A stretch of 64,000 nt of DNA from Neorhizobium alkalisoli. Lineage in GTDB: Bacteria > Pseudomonadota > Alphaproteobacteria > Rhizobiales > Rhizobiaceae. The stretch lies in the NCBI RefSeq assembly GCF_007829835.1, contig NZ_VIWP01000011.1:30567-94566 (forward strand), given 5' to 3'. The notes under the pieces are model-generated. The model was given only the letters and a program-made list of their open reading frames with translations. It made no database searches and was not told where the DNA came from. This document shows, piece after piece, positions 18,439-27,716 of this stretch. Position 1 is the first letter of the stretch, and each line of letters begins with the position of its first letter. The translations under genes were made by a program, and so were the position numbers.

Positions 18439-19293
18439 TCAGTCTCGAAAGGCTGCAGCGACCATGCTCTGCAAGAGCGTGGTCGGACGACCAATCAGCC
18501 GACCGAGGGCGCCGCTGTCGTCGAACAGCGCCCCGCATGACGCCGCAACGTCGGCGTCCGCGAGAAGGCCCGCGAGATCGGACGGCAACCCGGCGCTTGT
18601 CAGCACTTCGCGATAAGCGGCCTCGGAAAGATCGTTGTAAACGACACTCTTGCCCGACTGTCGCGAGACTTCTGCGGCCAGCTCGGCAAGGGAGTAGGCC
18701 TGGTCGGCTGCAAGCTCATACGTCTTTCCGGCGTGACCTTCGCTCGCCAACACCATGGCTGCAGCCTCGGCGTAATCCTGCCGTGCTGCGGACGAGAAAC
18801 GGCCGTCTTTTGCGGCGCCGACGAAGGCGCCGTACTCAAGCGCCATGGGAAACGCCATCAGATGGTTCTCTGTATACCAGCCGTTTCGCAAGATAACAGC
18901 AGGCAGGCCGGAAGCGGCGATCACCTCCTCCGTCTGGCGATGCTCGTCCGCAAGCATCGCTGGCGAGGTGCCAGCATGAAGCATGCTTGTGTAGGCGATC
19001 AGCGAAACGCCCGCCTGCGTGGCCGCGTCGATCACAGCCCGATGACGCGGCAGGCGGCCAACGACCTCGGTCGAGGAAATCAGCAGCAGCTTCTCGACTC
19101 CGGCAAACGCTGGGCCGAGCGTCTCGGGGCGGCTATAGTCAGCTTCACGCACGATCACGCCGTGCTGGGCGAGATCCTTACCCTTTTCCGGGTCTCGCAC
19201 AGCTGCGACGATCCGGTCTGCCGGAATGGTCTTCAACAACGCCTCGATCACGAGGCGGCCGAGTTGTCCTGTTGCTCCAGTTACTGCGTACAT
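18439..19293 (-). CDS. NmrA-like NAD(P)H:quinone oxidoreductase (QorB/YtfG-like)
   Basis: A 284-residue atypical SDR starting with MYAVTGATGQLGRLVIEALL, the NmrA/QOR2 cofactor motif at 5-12. It lacks a YxxxK motif, as expected of this group. E. coli QorB reduces quinones with NADPH. It is divergent from an HxlR regulator, the same pairing as ytfG-ytfH in E. coli, which supports the assignment. Inverted repeats in the gap are probable regulator sites. Confidence 0.82.
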   Translation of the reverse strand: MYAVTGATGQLGRLVIEALLKTIPADRIVAAVRDPEKGKDLAQHGVIVREADYSRPETLGPAFAGVEKLLLISSTEVVGRLPRHRAVIDAATQAGVSLIAYTSMLHAGTSPAMLADEHRQTEEVIAASGLPAVILRNGWYTENHLMAFPMALEYGAFVGAAKDGRFSSAARQDYAEAAAMVLASEGHAGKTYELAADQAYSLAELAAEVSRQSGKSVVYNDLSEAAYREVLTSAGLPSDLAGLLADADVAASCGALFDDSGALGRLIGRPTTLLQSMVAAAFRD

Positions 19294-19345
19294 AGGCCAG
19301 TCCTTTTCTTGGTTGGGAAGGAAGATCCTCTGAATATCGACCATC

Positions 19346-19396
19346 GTTACCAATGGAAACCACGTATCTTGTGGTAACATCCACTTTCAGGTAACC
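19346..19396. promoter_or_regulatory. inverted-repeat operators between qorB-like and hxlR genes
   Basis: GTTACCA at 19346-19352 and TGGTAAC at 19372-19378 form an inverted repeat. Nested inside is ACCAC-N7-GTGGT (19359-19375). A further palindromic GGTAACC follows at 19390-19396. They lie between divergent promoters and suit binding by the HxlR dimer. Confidence 0.6.
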
Positions 19397-19425
19397 AACT
19401 GGAAACTGCCGACCGAGGAAGCGTG

Positions 19426-19773
19426 ATGGTTCTCAAATTGCGGAAGAAAGCGACGGCGCTCCCCGGCTGTCCAATGTCGAAGTGCATGGATCTGCTCGGC
19501 GGTTGCTGGACGCCGGAGGTACTCTGGTCTCTGAGCGAAGGCCCACGCCGGTTCTCGGAATTGCGCCGGGATAGTCCATTTATTTCGGCGAAGGTCATGA
19601 CGAGCAGGCTGCGGGATCTGGAACAGCGCGGCGTCCTCACGCGCACAGTGATGCCGACATCCCCGCCGACAGTGGAATATGAGTTGTCTGAATTGGGAAA
19701 AGAATTGCTCCCCGCGATCAGGTCCATCGTCGAAGTCGGGACCCGTCTCCTGCTGCGCGATACGAGCTCTTGA
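19426..19773 (+). CDS. HxlR-family redox regulator (YtfH-like)
   Basis: A protein of 115 residues with the HxlR winged helix (LLGGCWTPEVLWSLSEGPRRFSELRR written across residues ~23-48) and a dimerisation tail. Cys residues at the start (CPMSKC, GGCW) resemble redox-sensing HxlR proteins such as QorR or HypR. ATG 19426 is spaced better from GAGGA than the GTG three bases before it. It is divergent from a quinone reductase gene, its likely target. Confidence 0.83.
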   Translation: MVLKLRKKATALPGCPMSKCMDLLGGCWTPEVLWSLSEGPRRFSELRRDSPFISAKVMTSRLRDLEQRGVLTRTVMPTSPPTVEYELSELGKELLPAIRSIVEVGTRLLLRDTSS

Positions 19774-19856
19774 AGGGACTCGAACCGCCGACGTGTGCCT
19801 GCGATTGCCAAACGAGAGCCGACGGTAATGATGACCAACATTTCCATCTAAAAATG

Positions 19857-19884
19857 CCTGCCGCGGGAGGAGAGATGCGGCAGG
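19857..19884 (-). terminator. rho-independent terminator
   Basis: A perfect 8-bp stem (CCTGCCGC / GCGGCAGG) with a 12-base loop is followed on the minus strand by CATTTTTAG. It lies downstream of the hydrolase that ends at 19974. Confidence 0.65.
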
Positions 19885-19973
19885 CGATCGGAGTAAATGG
19901 CTGGCCCACAAAGAGAGGCTTGGAGGAGGCTTCCTGAACCTTTTTCAGCCGGTGCGGAAGCCTCACTCCGCTT

Positions 19974-20945
19974 TCATTTGGCGATCTTGCGATCGAGGAA
20001 ACTCCTGATCAGCGGAGCCATCTCGTCCAGCTTGTCTTCAAGCGCAAAGTGGCCTGTATCAAGGAGATGGAACTCTGCATCGGGAAGATCGCGAAGATAG
20101 GGATGCGCGCCCTCTTCTGGGAAGATCTTGTCGTTCTTGCCCCAGACGATCAGCGTCGGGGGCTTCCGGTCGCGGAAGAATGCCTGGAACTGCGGATAGA
20201 GCGGTAGGTTGGTGCGGTAATCGTAGAACAGATCGAGCTGGATATCCTTGTTCCCCGGCCGGTCGAGCAGCGCCTGGTCGTGCACCCAGTTGTCGGGGCT
20301 GATGCGCGTCAGATCCTTGACGCCATCGGTATACTGGAACTTGGTCGTCTCGGGTGCGACGAGCACCGAGAGCGCTTCCCGGTCCTTGGTTGCCCCCGAC
20401 TTCCAATAGGCGCGGATCGGGTTCCAGAAATCCCGGATGCCTTCGTCATATGCATTGCCGTTCTGGACGATCATTCCGGTGACGCGATCCGGGTGCTTGA
20501 GCGCTAGCCGGTAGCCAATGGGTGCGCCATAATCCATGAGATACATCGAATATTTGGCAGCACCGAGTTTGGTCAGCAACGTGTCGACGATATCGGCATA
20601 GTGGCCGAAGGAATACTCGAATTTGGTGTGATCGGGGGCATCGCTCTGACCGAAGCCCGGATAATCAGGGGCGATGACGCGGTAACGGTCAGCGAGCAGC
20701 GGGATCAGGTTGCGGAACATGTGTGACGATGTCGGGAAGCCGTGAAGCAGGACGACGACCGGACCGTCGGCCGGTCCAGCTTCGCGATAGAAGACGTTGA
20801 CGCCGTCGATTTTCGTGGAGCGATAGTGAATCGTAGCAGATGCCTGCTGGGCGATCGCCGGCGTTTCGGCGAAGACTACGTTTGCGGGCGTGGTAATAAA
20901 GATGCTGGCGGATGCGAAAAGTACAGCGGCAAGAGTACGGGACAT
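19974..20945 (-). CDS. exported alpha/beta hydrolase (haloalkane dehalogenase/epoxide hydrolase-like)
   Basis: A 323-residue protein with an N-terminal signal peptide (cleavage probably after VVFA, residue 26). HGFP at 68-71 supplies the oxyanion hole. The nucleophile elbow is LMDYGAPIG with Asp138 instead of Ser, placing it among dehalogenase and epoxide-hydrolase relatives. His299 (TGHFALED) completes the triad. It is probably periplasmic. The substrate is unknown. The gene is monocistronic with a terminator downstream. Confidence 0.82.
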   Translation of the reverse strand: MSRTLAAVLFASASIFITTPANVVFAETPAIAQQASATIHYRSTKIDGVNVFYREAGPADGPVVVLLHGFPTSSHMFRNLIPLLADRYRVIAPDYPGFGQSDAPDHTKFEYSFGHYADIVDTLLTKLGAAKYSMYLMDYGAPIGYRLALKHPDRVTGMIVQNGNAYDEGIRDFWNPIRAYWKSGATKDREALSVLVAPETTKFQYTDGVKDLTRISPDNWVHDQALLDRPGNKDIQLDLFYDYRTNLPLYPQFQAFFRDRKPPTLIVWGKNDKIFPEEGAHPYLRDLPDAEFHLLDTGHFALEDKLDEMAPLIRSFLDRKIAK

Positions 20946-21281
20946 GGTGTTTCTCCTCAGGAACGGTTGTGGGCGGCTTGTTGCCTGGAGCCAACATCGC
21001 TCTTTCAGCCCGGAAGGAGAATGTTCGTATTCGACAAGGGATTATTGCGTCTGGTGATATGAATACAGTAAAAACAGCGACCATTTGGATGAGCCGCTAC
21101 GGTGGCGTCGGCGTGGTAAGCTGTCCGCAGGATCGTAGCTCAGGGGATCGACTTACGGTGTGACCATCGCGTTCAGAAACAGGGATAATTGTCTACCCGA
21201 GCGGCGGTGCCACCCAACGAGACGGGGGAGCGAACGCAGTTCGCTCCAAAAGCTTAGGCCTAGCTCGGTGATATCGAGGGG
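20946..21281. other. intergenic region
   Basis: 336 bases between the exported hydrolase and the LysR gene, both on the minus strand. Short open frames here lack ribosome sites and family motifs. The promoter of the hydrolase must lie near 20960-21060, but no confident -35/-10 pair stood out. Confidence 0.5.
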
Positions 21282-22172
21282 CTAGTTGAGAAGGCGGTTC
21301 TCGCGCAGCCTTGCCGCAGCCATATCGACGAAGGCGCGCACCTTTGCTGGAGCGTGCCGACCCTCCGGATGGAGGATGTGTATGGGCAAAGGCGGTTCCT
21401 CGAATTCGCTGAGGATGATCTGCAGCTCTCCAGCAACGAGAGCTGGGCCGATCTGGTAGTTGAGCACTCTTGTCAGACCCCACCCCTCGCGTGCCGACTG
21501 GATCGCTGCTTCGTTGGTGTTGCATTGTAAAGCCGCATCCACGGATACTCGCAGATCGTCGCCAAACTTCCACTCTGGTGAAGCCCAGGCTGCCGTGGAA
21601 GCCGCGATACGGTGGTCTTTGAGATCGGCTGGCGATTTTGGAACACCAAAGCGCTCAAAATACTTGGGAGAACCACACATGACGCGACGGACCGTCCCGA
21701 CTTTCACAGCAGAGAGATTAGAGTCGGGGAGATGGCCGATACGCACGGCAACGTCGATCCCTTCCTCTACGATATTAACTGGTCGGTCGATGAACAGCGT
21801 CTTCGCTTTCATCGTGGGATAGGTATCAAGGTAATCCGTCACGACCGGAAGAACGTACATCTGCCCGAACAGCGCGGACGCGGTTATGGACAGGGTTCCC
21901 GTCGGCGTCGCGTAGGAACCGCCGGCAGCCGCCTCTGCTTCAGCAATATCGGCAAGGATCCGGCGACAGTCTTCAAAATAGCGAACCCCCGCTTCGGTCA
22001 TCTTCACCGAGCGGGTGGTCCGCACCAAGAGGCGCGCTCCAATCAGGTCTTCGAGTGACGAAACCGCACGCGTGACAGCCGGTGCGCTCATGAACATCTG
22101 GCGCGCGGTATCCGCGAAACTTTCAGTTTCCGCGACCTTCACAAAGATCCTCATTGCCTGCCAGCGATCCAT
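21282..22172 (-). CDS. LysR-family transcriptional regulator
   Basis: A 296-residue protein with a typical N-terminal helix-turn-helix (FADTARQMFMSAPAVTRAVS) and an effector domain, ending in the APAKVRAFVDMAAARLREN segment common to the CrgA/DmlR group. Start 22172 follows a purine-rich GGGGGGA. It lies between the exported hydrolase and the detoxification operon that ends at 22239 and could control either. Confidence 0.86.
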   Translation of the reverse strand: MDRWQAMRIFVKVAETESFADTARQMFMSAPAVTRAVSSLEDLIGARLLVRTTRSVKMTEAGVRYFEDCRRILADIAEAEAAAGGSYATPTGTLSITASALFGQMYVLPVVTDYLDTYPTMKAKTLFIDRPVNIVEEGIDVAVRIGHLPDSNLSAVKVGTVRRVMCGSPKYFERFGVPKSPADLKDHRIAASTAAWASPEWKFGDDLRVSVDAALQCNTNEAAIQSAREGWGLTRVLNYQIGPALVAGELQIILSEFEEPPLPIHILHPEGRHAPAKVRAFVDMAAARLRENRLLN

Positions 22173-22238
22173 CCATCCCCCCCAAAGCACTTGCGTTTCC
22201 AAGACCCTAAGGGCTCGGAACAGAAGCCTCAAGAGCCT

Positions 22239-22553
22239 CTAACAGAGGATCATGATTGGCGAACGGCAAGCCTGCGAGATGCGCTCTATTTCCGCAGAGG
22301 CTTCCTCGGAAAGACCGGCGCGCAGTGCGCGCTGGTGCGTTTCCTGACAAGCGTTCAATGCAAGGGATATTGCGATCGACGTCTCGAAGTCGAAGCTTGA
22401 GCCCCGACGCGCCATGTCCATTTCGGCGCCGGTCATACCAAGTGCACGACCGGCTTCTTCTTGTTTCGCAAGCAGTGTATTGCTCGCGTTGGTTCCCGTG
22501 AGAGCCAGCTCTATTGAAAGCCTTACCCGCGGATCAATCGACGAGCTAGCCAT
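22239..22553 (-). CDS. CMD-like small protein
   Basis: A 104-residue protein. The segment GMTGAEMDMARRGSSFDFETSIAISLALNA resembles the C-terminal half of carboxymuconolactone decarboxylase/AhpD relatives, but there is no CxxC motif and the fold is short, so the assignment is tentative. It is the last gene of a minus-strand run that starts with a GST and carries redox proteins throughout. AAGGAG precedes the start. Confidence 0.6.
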   Translation of the reverse strand: MASSSIDPRVRLSIELALTGTNASNTLLAKQEEAGRALGMTGAEMDMARRGSSFDFETSIAISLALNACQETHQRALRAGLSEEASAEIERISQACRSPIMILC

Positions 22554-22577
22554 TTTCCCATCTCCTTGATCAGCCGT

Positions 22578-23042
22578 CTAAAAGCCGAAATCACTCAGGC
22601 CAGGATGGTCGTCCGGCCGGCGCCCCAGCGGCCAACGAAACTTGCGATCCGCTTCAGCGATCGGGTGCTCGTTGATGCTGGCATGCCGTTCCCGCATCAG
22701 GCCGTCTTCGGCAAATTCCCAGTTCTCGTTGCCATAGGCGCGGAACCACTGACCGCTGTCGTCGCGATACTCATAGGCATATCGGACAGCGATGCGATTG
22801 TCGGTGAAGGCCCAGAGTTCCTTGATCAGGCGATAGTCGAGCTCCCTGTTCCACTTGCGGGTTAGGAATGCTTCAGCTTCGGCGCGATTCTTCGCGAACT
22901 CGGCGCGGTTACGCCAGCGCGTATCGAGCGTATAGGCAAGTGCCACCTTGCCGGCATCGCGGCTATTCCAGCCATCCTCTGCAAGACGGACCTTCTCGAT
23001 GGCAGTCTCTCTGGTGAATGGGGGAAGCGGGGGACGGGACAT
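22578..23042 (-). CDS. DUF1348 / NTF2-like protein
   Basis: A 154-residue cone-shaped NTF2-like protein with the DUF1348 signature (RWRNRAEFAKNRAEAEAFL, then KWNRELDYRLIKELWAF, RYAYEYRDDSGQWFRAYGNE, and SINEHPI). The family is widespread and of unknown function. It lies 24 bases before the CMD-like gene in the same direction. Confidence 0.85.
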   Translation of the reverse strand: MSRPPLPPFTRETAIEKVRLAEDGWNSRDAGKVALAYTLDTRWRNRAEFAKNRAEAEAFLTRKWNRELDYRLIKELWAFTDNRIAVRYAYEYRDDSGQWFRAYGNENWEFAEDGLMRERHASINEHPIAEADRKFRWPLGRRPDDHPGLSDFGF

Positions 23043-23120
23043 GTTTCAAGTTCCTCTCAAGATGGCGTTTGTCTTTGTTGGCGAGAGACGGCGCATCTTG
23101 CACCGCTCTCGAGGGTTTGG

Positions 23121-23669
23121 TCACGCAGCCGCGCGATCGATACGGGGAAAGTCGATCTCGGTATCAAGGGCCTCGTTCACGTAGTTCGTGAAGGTATTGA
23201 GGGCCACATGGGCGATGATCTCGACAATCTCGGCATCGCTGTAGCCGGCGTCACGAACCTTGGTGATTTCGGCTGACGAGACGGACCCGCGAGCGACTGT
23301 CAGAGCCCTGGCGAACTCGACAGCGGCCGCCGCCTTGGGATCGTTCGAAGTGCCATTGCGGTTGGCAGCGATTTCGCTCCCGTCGAGCTTGGCGAACTTC
23401 GTGCCAGTGAAGGTGTGGGCGGACAGGCAATAGTCACAGCCGTTGGCTTCAGCCATGGCGAGTGCGATGCGTTCGCGGGTGGCCGGCGGCAGCTTGCCCT
23501 TGCCGAGTGCGCCCTGGAGCGACGTCAATCCGGTTAATGCGGCGGGGCTGTTGGCAACCAGACGGAAGATGTTCGGGACGGAGCCGATCTGCTTCTGGAT
23601 GGTCTCGAGGATCGGACGAGAGGCTTCTGGAGCCTCATTGATGGTTGCCGGGGTAGGAATGCGTGACAT
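23121..23669 (-). CDS. AhpD-like alkylhydroperoxidase (CMD family)
   Basis: A 182-residue CMD-fold protein with the full peroxidatic motif: Glu74, Cys78, Cys81 and His85 (EANGCDYCLSAH). It should reduce organic peroxides using the dithiol. The start at 23669 (MSRIPTPA) was chosen from the family N-terminus. It is 125 bases downstream of the three-domain reductase and in the same orientation, so it probably belongs to the same electrophile or peroxide detoxification operon. Confidence 0.86.
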   Translation of the reverse strand: MSRIPTPATINEAPEASRPILETIQKQIGSVPNIFRLVANSPAALTGLTSLQGALGKGKLPPATRERIALAMAEANGCDYCLSAHTFTGTKFAKLDGSEIAANRNGTSNDPKAAAAVEFARALTVARGSVSSAEITKVRDAGYSDAEIVEIIAHVALNTFTNYVNEALDTEIDFPRIDRAAA

Positions 23670-23794
23670 TGTGTTTCTCCTTTTTCGGTTGGGAGAGACG
23701 TCGCTCTCTTGAGATTGAATATGATCCGGTCGGGACGATCGCTGAACATCGAAAGGAAGCAAGGGACCGTTACGCTGGACGCAGCAATCGGCCC

Positions 23795-25852
23795 TTAGAC
23801 AGCGAGCTGCAGGCCGCTTTCCTGGTCGGCAGGAACAGCGCAGCACAGGAGCACTTCGTCGGCGTCGATCTTCGCCGTTGGTTGCTTGACGTACGCGACG
23901 GCGCCCTTGACGAGCTTCGTCCGACACGTCCCGCAATTCCCCTCCCTACAACTGAATTCGGGTTCGAGCCCGCGTGCCTCTGCAAGCTCCAGCAGAGTGC
24001 TGGAACCCGGTGTCCACCTTGCTTCTTTTAGGGAGTTCGTGAACACGACGGGTACGGGTTTTTCCGAAGGCTTCGCGGCGGAAGATAACGCGGCTGGTGC
24101 GGGTTGCCCCGTGCGGATCAGCGACGACGGACCGAAAGCTTCAGCCTGGATACGATCGTCAGCAATGTTAAGAGCCCGCAGCCCGTCATAAAGTCCTTGC
24201 GTGAATTGGGGAGGTCCACAGAGATAAAAATCATAGTCGTTGAAGGGAAGAAACCGCGTCAGCATCGCCATATCGATCCTTCCGGCCGCATCGAAGTCCC
24301 TGCCCTCTTCAGCATCCGTCGTGTCGCCGAGGACCCTGACCAAGCGCACAACACCCTTGGTCGCTCCGACGAGCTCGGCAATTTCTTTATCGAACGGCCG
24401 ATCAGCCTTGGAGCGAGCCGCGTAGAACAAAGTGACCGGACGGACACGCTGCTTGCGCAGCCCTTCGTAGACAATATGACGGAGCATCGCGAGCATCGGC
24501 GTGATGCCGACGCCGCCTGCCAGAAGAACCGCCGGACGTATCGAGCGTGCGTCAATCTTGAAGTCACCGGCCGGCGCACGGGCCTCGATGACATCGCCGA
24601 CGACAACAGTATCGTGCAAGAACTGCGAAACCCGGCCGTCTCGCTTGACGCTGATGCGATAGACCCCATCGGAGGGCGCGACCGAGAGTGTGTAAGTGCG
24701 AATGATCGACTTTTCTTCGCCGGGTAGCTTTAGCCGTATGGGGATATGTTGACCGGCGTTGTGAGGGAGCAGCCCTGCGCCATCACCAGGCTGCAGATGG
24801 AAAGACCTAATCGCCGCACTTTCATCGACAATTGCGGTGACGGTCATTGGCCGCCAGCTGTTAGCAAACTCTGCGGCGCGGAGACGGTCGGCTGCTTGGC
24901 TCCAGCTGCCTGTCATCAAGGAGCTCGGCGACCAGCCGTCCTTCTGAAAACCCCATCTTAACGCCAGTGCATTACGGCGACGAACGATCCGTGTCGGCTT
25001 GAATGTCCAAAAACGCTCCGCGCCCTGAAAGGCGGCGATCTCGGGCGAATCGAAGATGACTTCGGCTTTCCCCGTCATCTGCAGCATATCGCCGGTGGTG
25101 AAATCCACGAACAGCAGTCCTGCCTTTCCGTTCAGTAGGATGTTGCCGAGAGTTGCGAAGAAGAGATTGCCGTCGAAATCGGGGATCGTCAGGACGCCAT
25201 CGTCACCGATACGAACAAACCCGGCATTCCCGCCGCGGTGGGAAACATCCACCTGGCGCCGGTCTTCGCGATCGACGTAAGACGCCACGAAAAACGCGTC
25301 AGCTTCCTCAATGATCGCGCGTGCCTGGTCGTCGAGTGCCGGCAGCTCCTCGACTGCACCGTGAAAAGACGTCCCCGGCTGGCGTTCGAATGAAAAATCG
25401 CGCAGCTGAATGTAGCGCGGGCAATTTCCAAAACTCTGGTCGACATCGACGCGAAAACCACCGTCGATCGTCGAGACAAAACCGTTCATGCGGTTGCGGC
25501 GACGCGTGTGCATCTCGATGCCAAGGAGACCAATCGGCAGGCCATCGGCCAATCCTTCACTAGCCGGGTCGCTCGGATCGCGGTGCGCAGCTATATCTAA
25601 AACGACGGGGGACGGTGACAACATGAAGCCCGGATTGCCTTCGACAAAAGTCGCCCAGGCGTCACCGGCTTGATCGACGCTCCCGAGAACGATGAACGGC
25701 AGTTGGGCGTAGAAGTCCCGGTGCTGGTCCGGCATGAAATCGCGAACGACACGCTGGCCGACGGAGGCCATGCGTTCCTTTACGCCGAGCTTTTCCTGAA
25801 TAAAGGTCTCGCCTTCATGCCAAGTCGGCAGTTTCGAAAGCTTCATGGACAT
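23795..25852 (-). CDS. PNPOx-ferredoxin reductase-2Fe2S fusion oxidoreductase
   Basis: This 685-residue fusion has an N-terminal FMN-binding pyridoxamine-phosphate-oxidase-like domain (about 40-220), a ferredoxin-NADP reductase-type FAD/NAD(P) domain (about 335-565, GGVGITPMLAMLRH) and a C-terminal plant-type 2Fe-2S domain. The cluster ligands are Cys635, Cys640, Cys643 and Cys670 or 671. It probably passes electrons from NAD(P)H through FAD and the cluster, with the PNPOx domain binding a substrate or second flavin. A ribosome site (GGAGA) precedes ATG 25852. It lies between a GST and an AhpD-like protein. Confidence 0.84.
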   Translation of the reverse strand: MSMKLSKLPTWHEGETFIQEKLGVKERMASVGQRVVRDFMPDQHRDFYAQLPFIVLGSVDQAGDAWATFVEGNPGFMLSPSPVVLDIAAHRDPSDPASEGLADGLPIGLLGIEMHTRRRNRMNGFVSTIDGGFRVDVDQSFGNCPRYIQLRDFSFERQPGTSFHGAVEELPALDDQARAIIEEADAFFVASYVDREDRRQVDVSHRGGNAGFVRIGDDGVLTIPDFDGNLFFATLGNILLNGKAGLLFVDFTTGDMLQMTGKAEVIFDSPEIAAFQGAERFWTFKPTRIVRRRNALALRWGFQKDGWSPSSLMTGSWSQAADRLRAAEFANSWRPMTVTAIVDESAAIRSFHLQPGDGAGLLPHNAGQHIPIRLKLPGEEKSIIRTYTLSVAPSDGVYRISVKRDGRVSQFLHDTVVVGDVIEARAPAGDFKIDARSIRPAVLLAGGVGITPMLAMLRHIVYEGLRKQRVRPVTLFYAARSKADRPFDKEIAELVGATKGVVRLVRVLGDTTDAEEGRDFDAAGRIDMAMLTRFLPFNDYDFYLCGPPQFTQGLYDGLRALNIADDRIQAEAFGPSSLIRTGQPAPAALSSAAKPSEKPVPVVFTNSLKEARWTPGSSTLLELAEARGLEPEFSCREGNCGTCRTKLVKGAVAYVKQPTAKIDADEVLLCCAVPADQESGLQLAV

Positions 25853-25911
25853 CGGCGTTCTCCAGAATAAGGGGCGAAGAGCGTGCGAGGCATCGCACGC
25901 CCTATCGAAGC

Positions 25912-26523
25912 TCAGGCGGCAAGACCGACGGGCGTCTTGACGAAGTCGACGAAACCGGGGAGCTGTTCGACACGAGCCAGAAAGGCGTTGACGGAGGGAT
26001 AGGCGCTAAGGTCGACATTGCCCTCCGGGGCACGTGCGACGTAGCTGTAGATCGCGACGTCGGCGATCGTCGGGCGGTTGCCCACCAGCCATTCGCGTCC
26101 GTGCAGCTGGCTTTCGATCCGGCCGAGGATGGTGTGTGCACGGCCAATGACCTCTTCGGGATTGAACTTAGCGCCGAAGACCGTCACCAGACGCGCCGCT
26201 GCCGGACCGTAAGCAATCTCGCCGGCTGCAACCGAAAGCCACCGCTGAACGTCGGCGGCCCCTTTGGCATCTTCGGGAAGCCATTCCGTCGCAGCCGATT
26301 TCTTGGCGAGGTAAACCAGGATCGCGTTGGAATCAGAGATGAAGACATCGCCATCCGCCAGGACCGGGACCTGACCGAAGGGATTCATTTTAAGGTAGTC
26401 GGGCTGCTTGTGCGCGCCAGCTTTCAGATCGACCTCGACCAGCTCGTGGGGAAGCCCGATCAGCGAAAGGAAGAGCCGGGCGCGATGCGCGTGACCTGAC
26501 AGCGGATGGTGATAAAGTTTCAT
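25912..26523 (-). CDS. glutathione S-transferase
   Basis: A 203-residue GST with a thioredoxin-like N-terminal domain (MKLYHHPLSGHAHRARLFL, the proline of QVPVL, and SDSNAILVYL for glutathione binding) and an all-helical C-terminal domain (LVGNRPTIADVAIYSYV). It conjugates or reduces electrophiles. CAGGAG precedes ATG 26523. It is the first gene of the minus-strand detoxification run, with a LysR gene upstream. Confidence 0.87.
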   Translation of the reverse strand: MKLYHHPLSGHAHRARLFLSLIGLPHELVEVDLKAGAHKQPDYLKMNPFGQVPVLADGDVFISDSNAILVYLAKKSAATEWLPEDAKGAADVQRWLSVAAGEIAYGPAAARLVTVFGAKFNPEEVIGRAHTILGRIESQLHGREWLVGNRPTIADVAIYSYVARAPEGNVDLSAYPSVNAFLARVEQLPGFVDFVKTPVGLAA

Positions 26524-26714
26524 GTGATCGCTCCTGATTGAAGGCCGGGTCCATTCCAGATCCGTGAACGCAGGATGCAACGCGCGATGGTTCGGCTGAA
26601 TACCCATGTTTGACATTGGACTGTTACGCTGAGCGGAATAGTCCGGTAGCGTCAGGATGACGGGCGGAACTTCGCATCCATCCCGTTGAGCCCTCGTCCA
26701 AGCAGAAGAGCGGG

Positions 26715-27620
26715 TTACGTCGTTCCCTTTGCCCGCAGCTCCTTTATCAAGTCGATAAACCGGCGCAGCTTCGCCGGGATGTTGCGTCTGCCGGGATAGT
26801 AGAGACACAGTCCCGGATATGGCGGGGTCCAATCTGAGAGGACCTGCTCCAGCCTTCCGGCGGCAACGTCGTCCCCGACCTGCCATTCGTTCAGATAGGC
26901 AAGTCCGGCTCCGTCGCAGGCAGCCCGGAGCATCAGGTCGCTATCGTCGAGCACGAGCTTGCCTGGAACGTCGAGCGCAAAGCTCTCGCCTCGCCGCTCG
27001 AACTCCCAGCGATAGATGGTCCCGCTCGCCATTCGGGCACGGATGCACATGTGGTCTTCGAGATCTGCCGGGACCTGCGGCTTTCCATGCCGGCGGAAGT
27101 AATCGGACGACCCAACTATGGCCGGTCGGATGCTGTCGCCAATCGGGACGACCACCATGTCGGGAGGAACGGCCTCTCGGATCCTGATGCCGGCGTCAAA
27201 GCCCTTGGCGTTGACGTCGACCAGCGCCCCTTCCGTGACGATCTCCACCGACATCTGCGGGTTCCGCCGCATGTAGTCCAAGATCAGCGGAGTGAGGATC
27301 ATCCGGGTCGCGCCCACCGACGTGTTAATGCGCAAGGTTCCCGTAGCTTCTGCCCGGTGCTCGTCAACGTGTTCTACGGCACTGCGGATTGCCTCCAGCG
27401 CCGGACCGACGCTCGCGACGAACTGCTCCCCCGCGGCTGACAGCACTACGCTCCGGGTCGACCGGTTGAACAATCTGACGCCCATGCGCGTCTCCAGCGC
27501 AGCGATCTGCTGGCTGAGCGAGGACGACGACATCCCTAGCTCGCGAGCCGCGGCTCGGAAACCGCCCTGGGATGAAACAGCGAGAACCGCTTCGAGTTCT
27601 GCGAGCGAGCCACGCATCAT
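26715..27620 (-). CDS. LysR-family transcriptional regulator
   Basis: A 301-residue protein starting MMRGSLAELEAVLAVSSQGG, with a full helix-turn-helix (FRAAARELGMSSSSLSQQIA) and effector domain ending in the CrgA/DmlR pattern (NIPAKLRRFIDLIKEL). It is divergent from the aldehyde dehydrogenase at 27717, its likely target, and lies upstream of the GST operon on its own strand. Confidence 0.87.
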   Translation of the reverse strand: MMRGSLAELEAVLAVSSQGGFRAAARELGMSSSSLSQQIAALETRMGVRLFNRSTRSVVLSAAGEQFVASVGPALEAIRSAVEHVDEHRAEATGTLRINTSVGATRMILTPLILDYMRRNPQMSVEIVTEGALVDVNAKGFDAGIRIREAVPPDMVVVPIGDSIRPAIVGSSDYFRRHGKPQVPADLEDHMCIRARMASGTIYRWEFERRGESFALDVPGKLVLDDSDLMLRAACDGAGLAYLNEWQVGDDVAAGRLEQVLSDWTPPYPGLCLYYPGRRNIPAKLRRFIDLIKELRAKGTT

Positions 27621-27716
27621 TGTCCGTAATCTCCTATCAGCCTGAGCGCTTTTCACCAGCTTATCAGGACAGTGTCGAAGTGCCAGATATGACGGAACAG
27701 CCAAAAGGAGTTTGAG

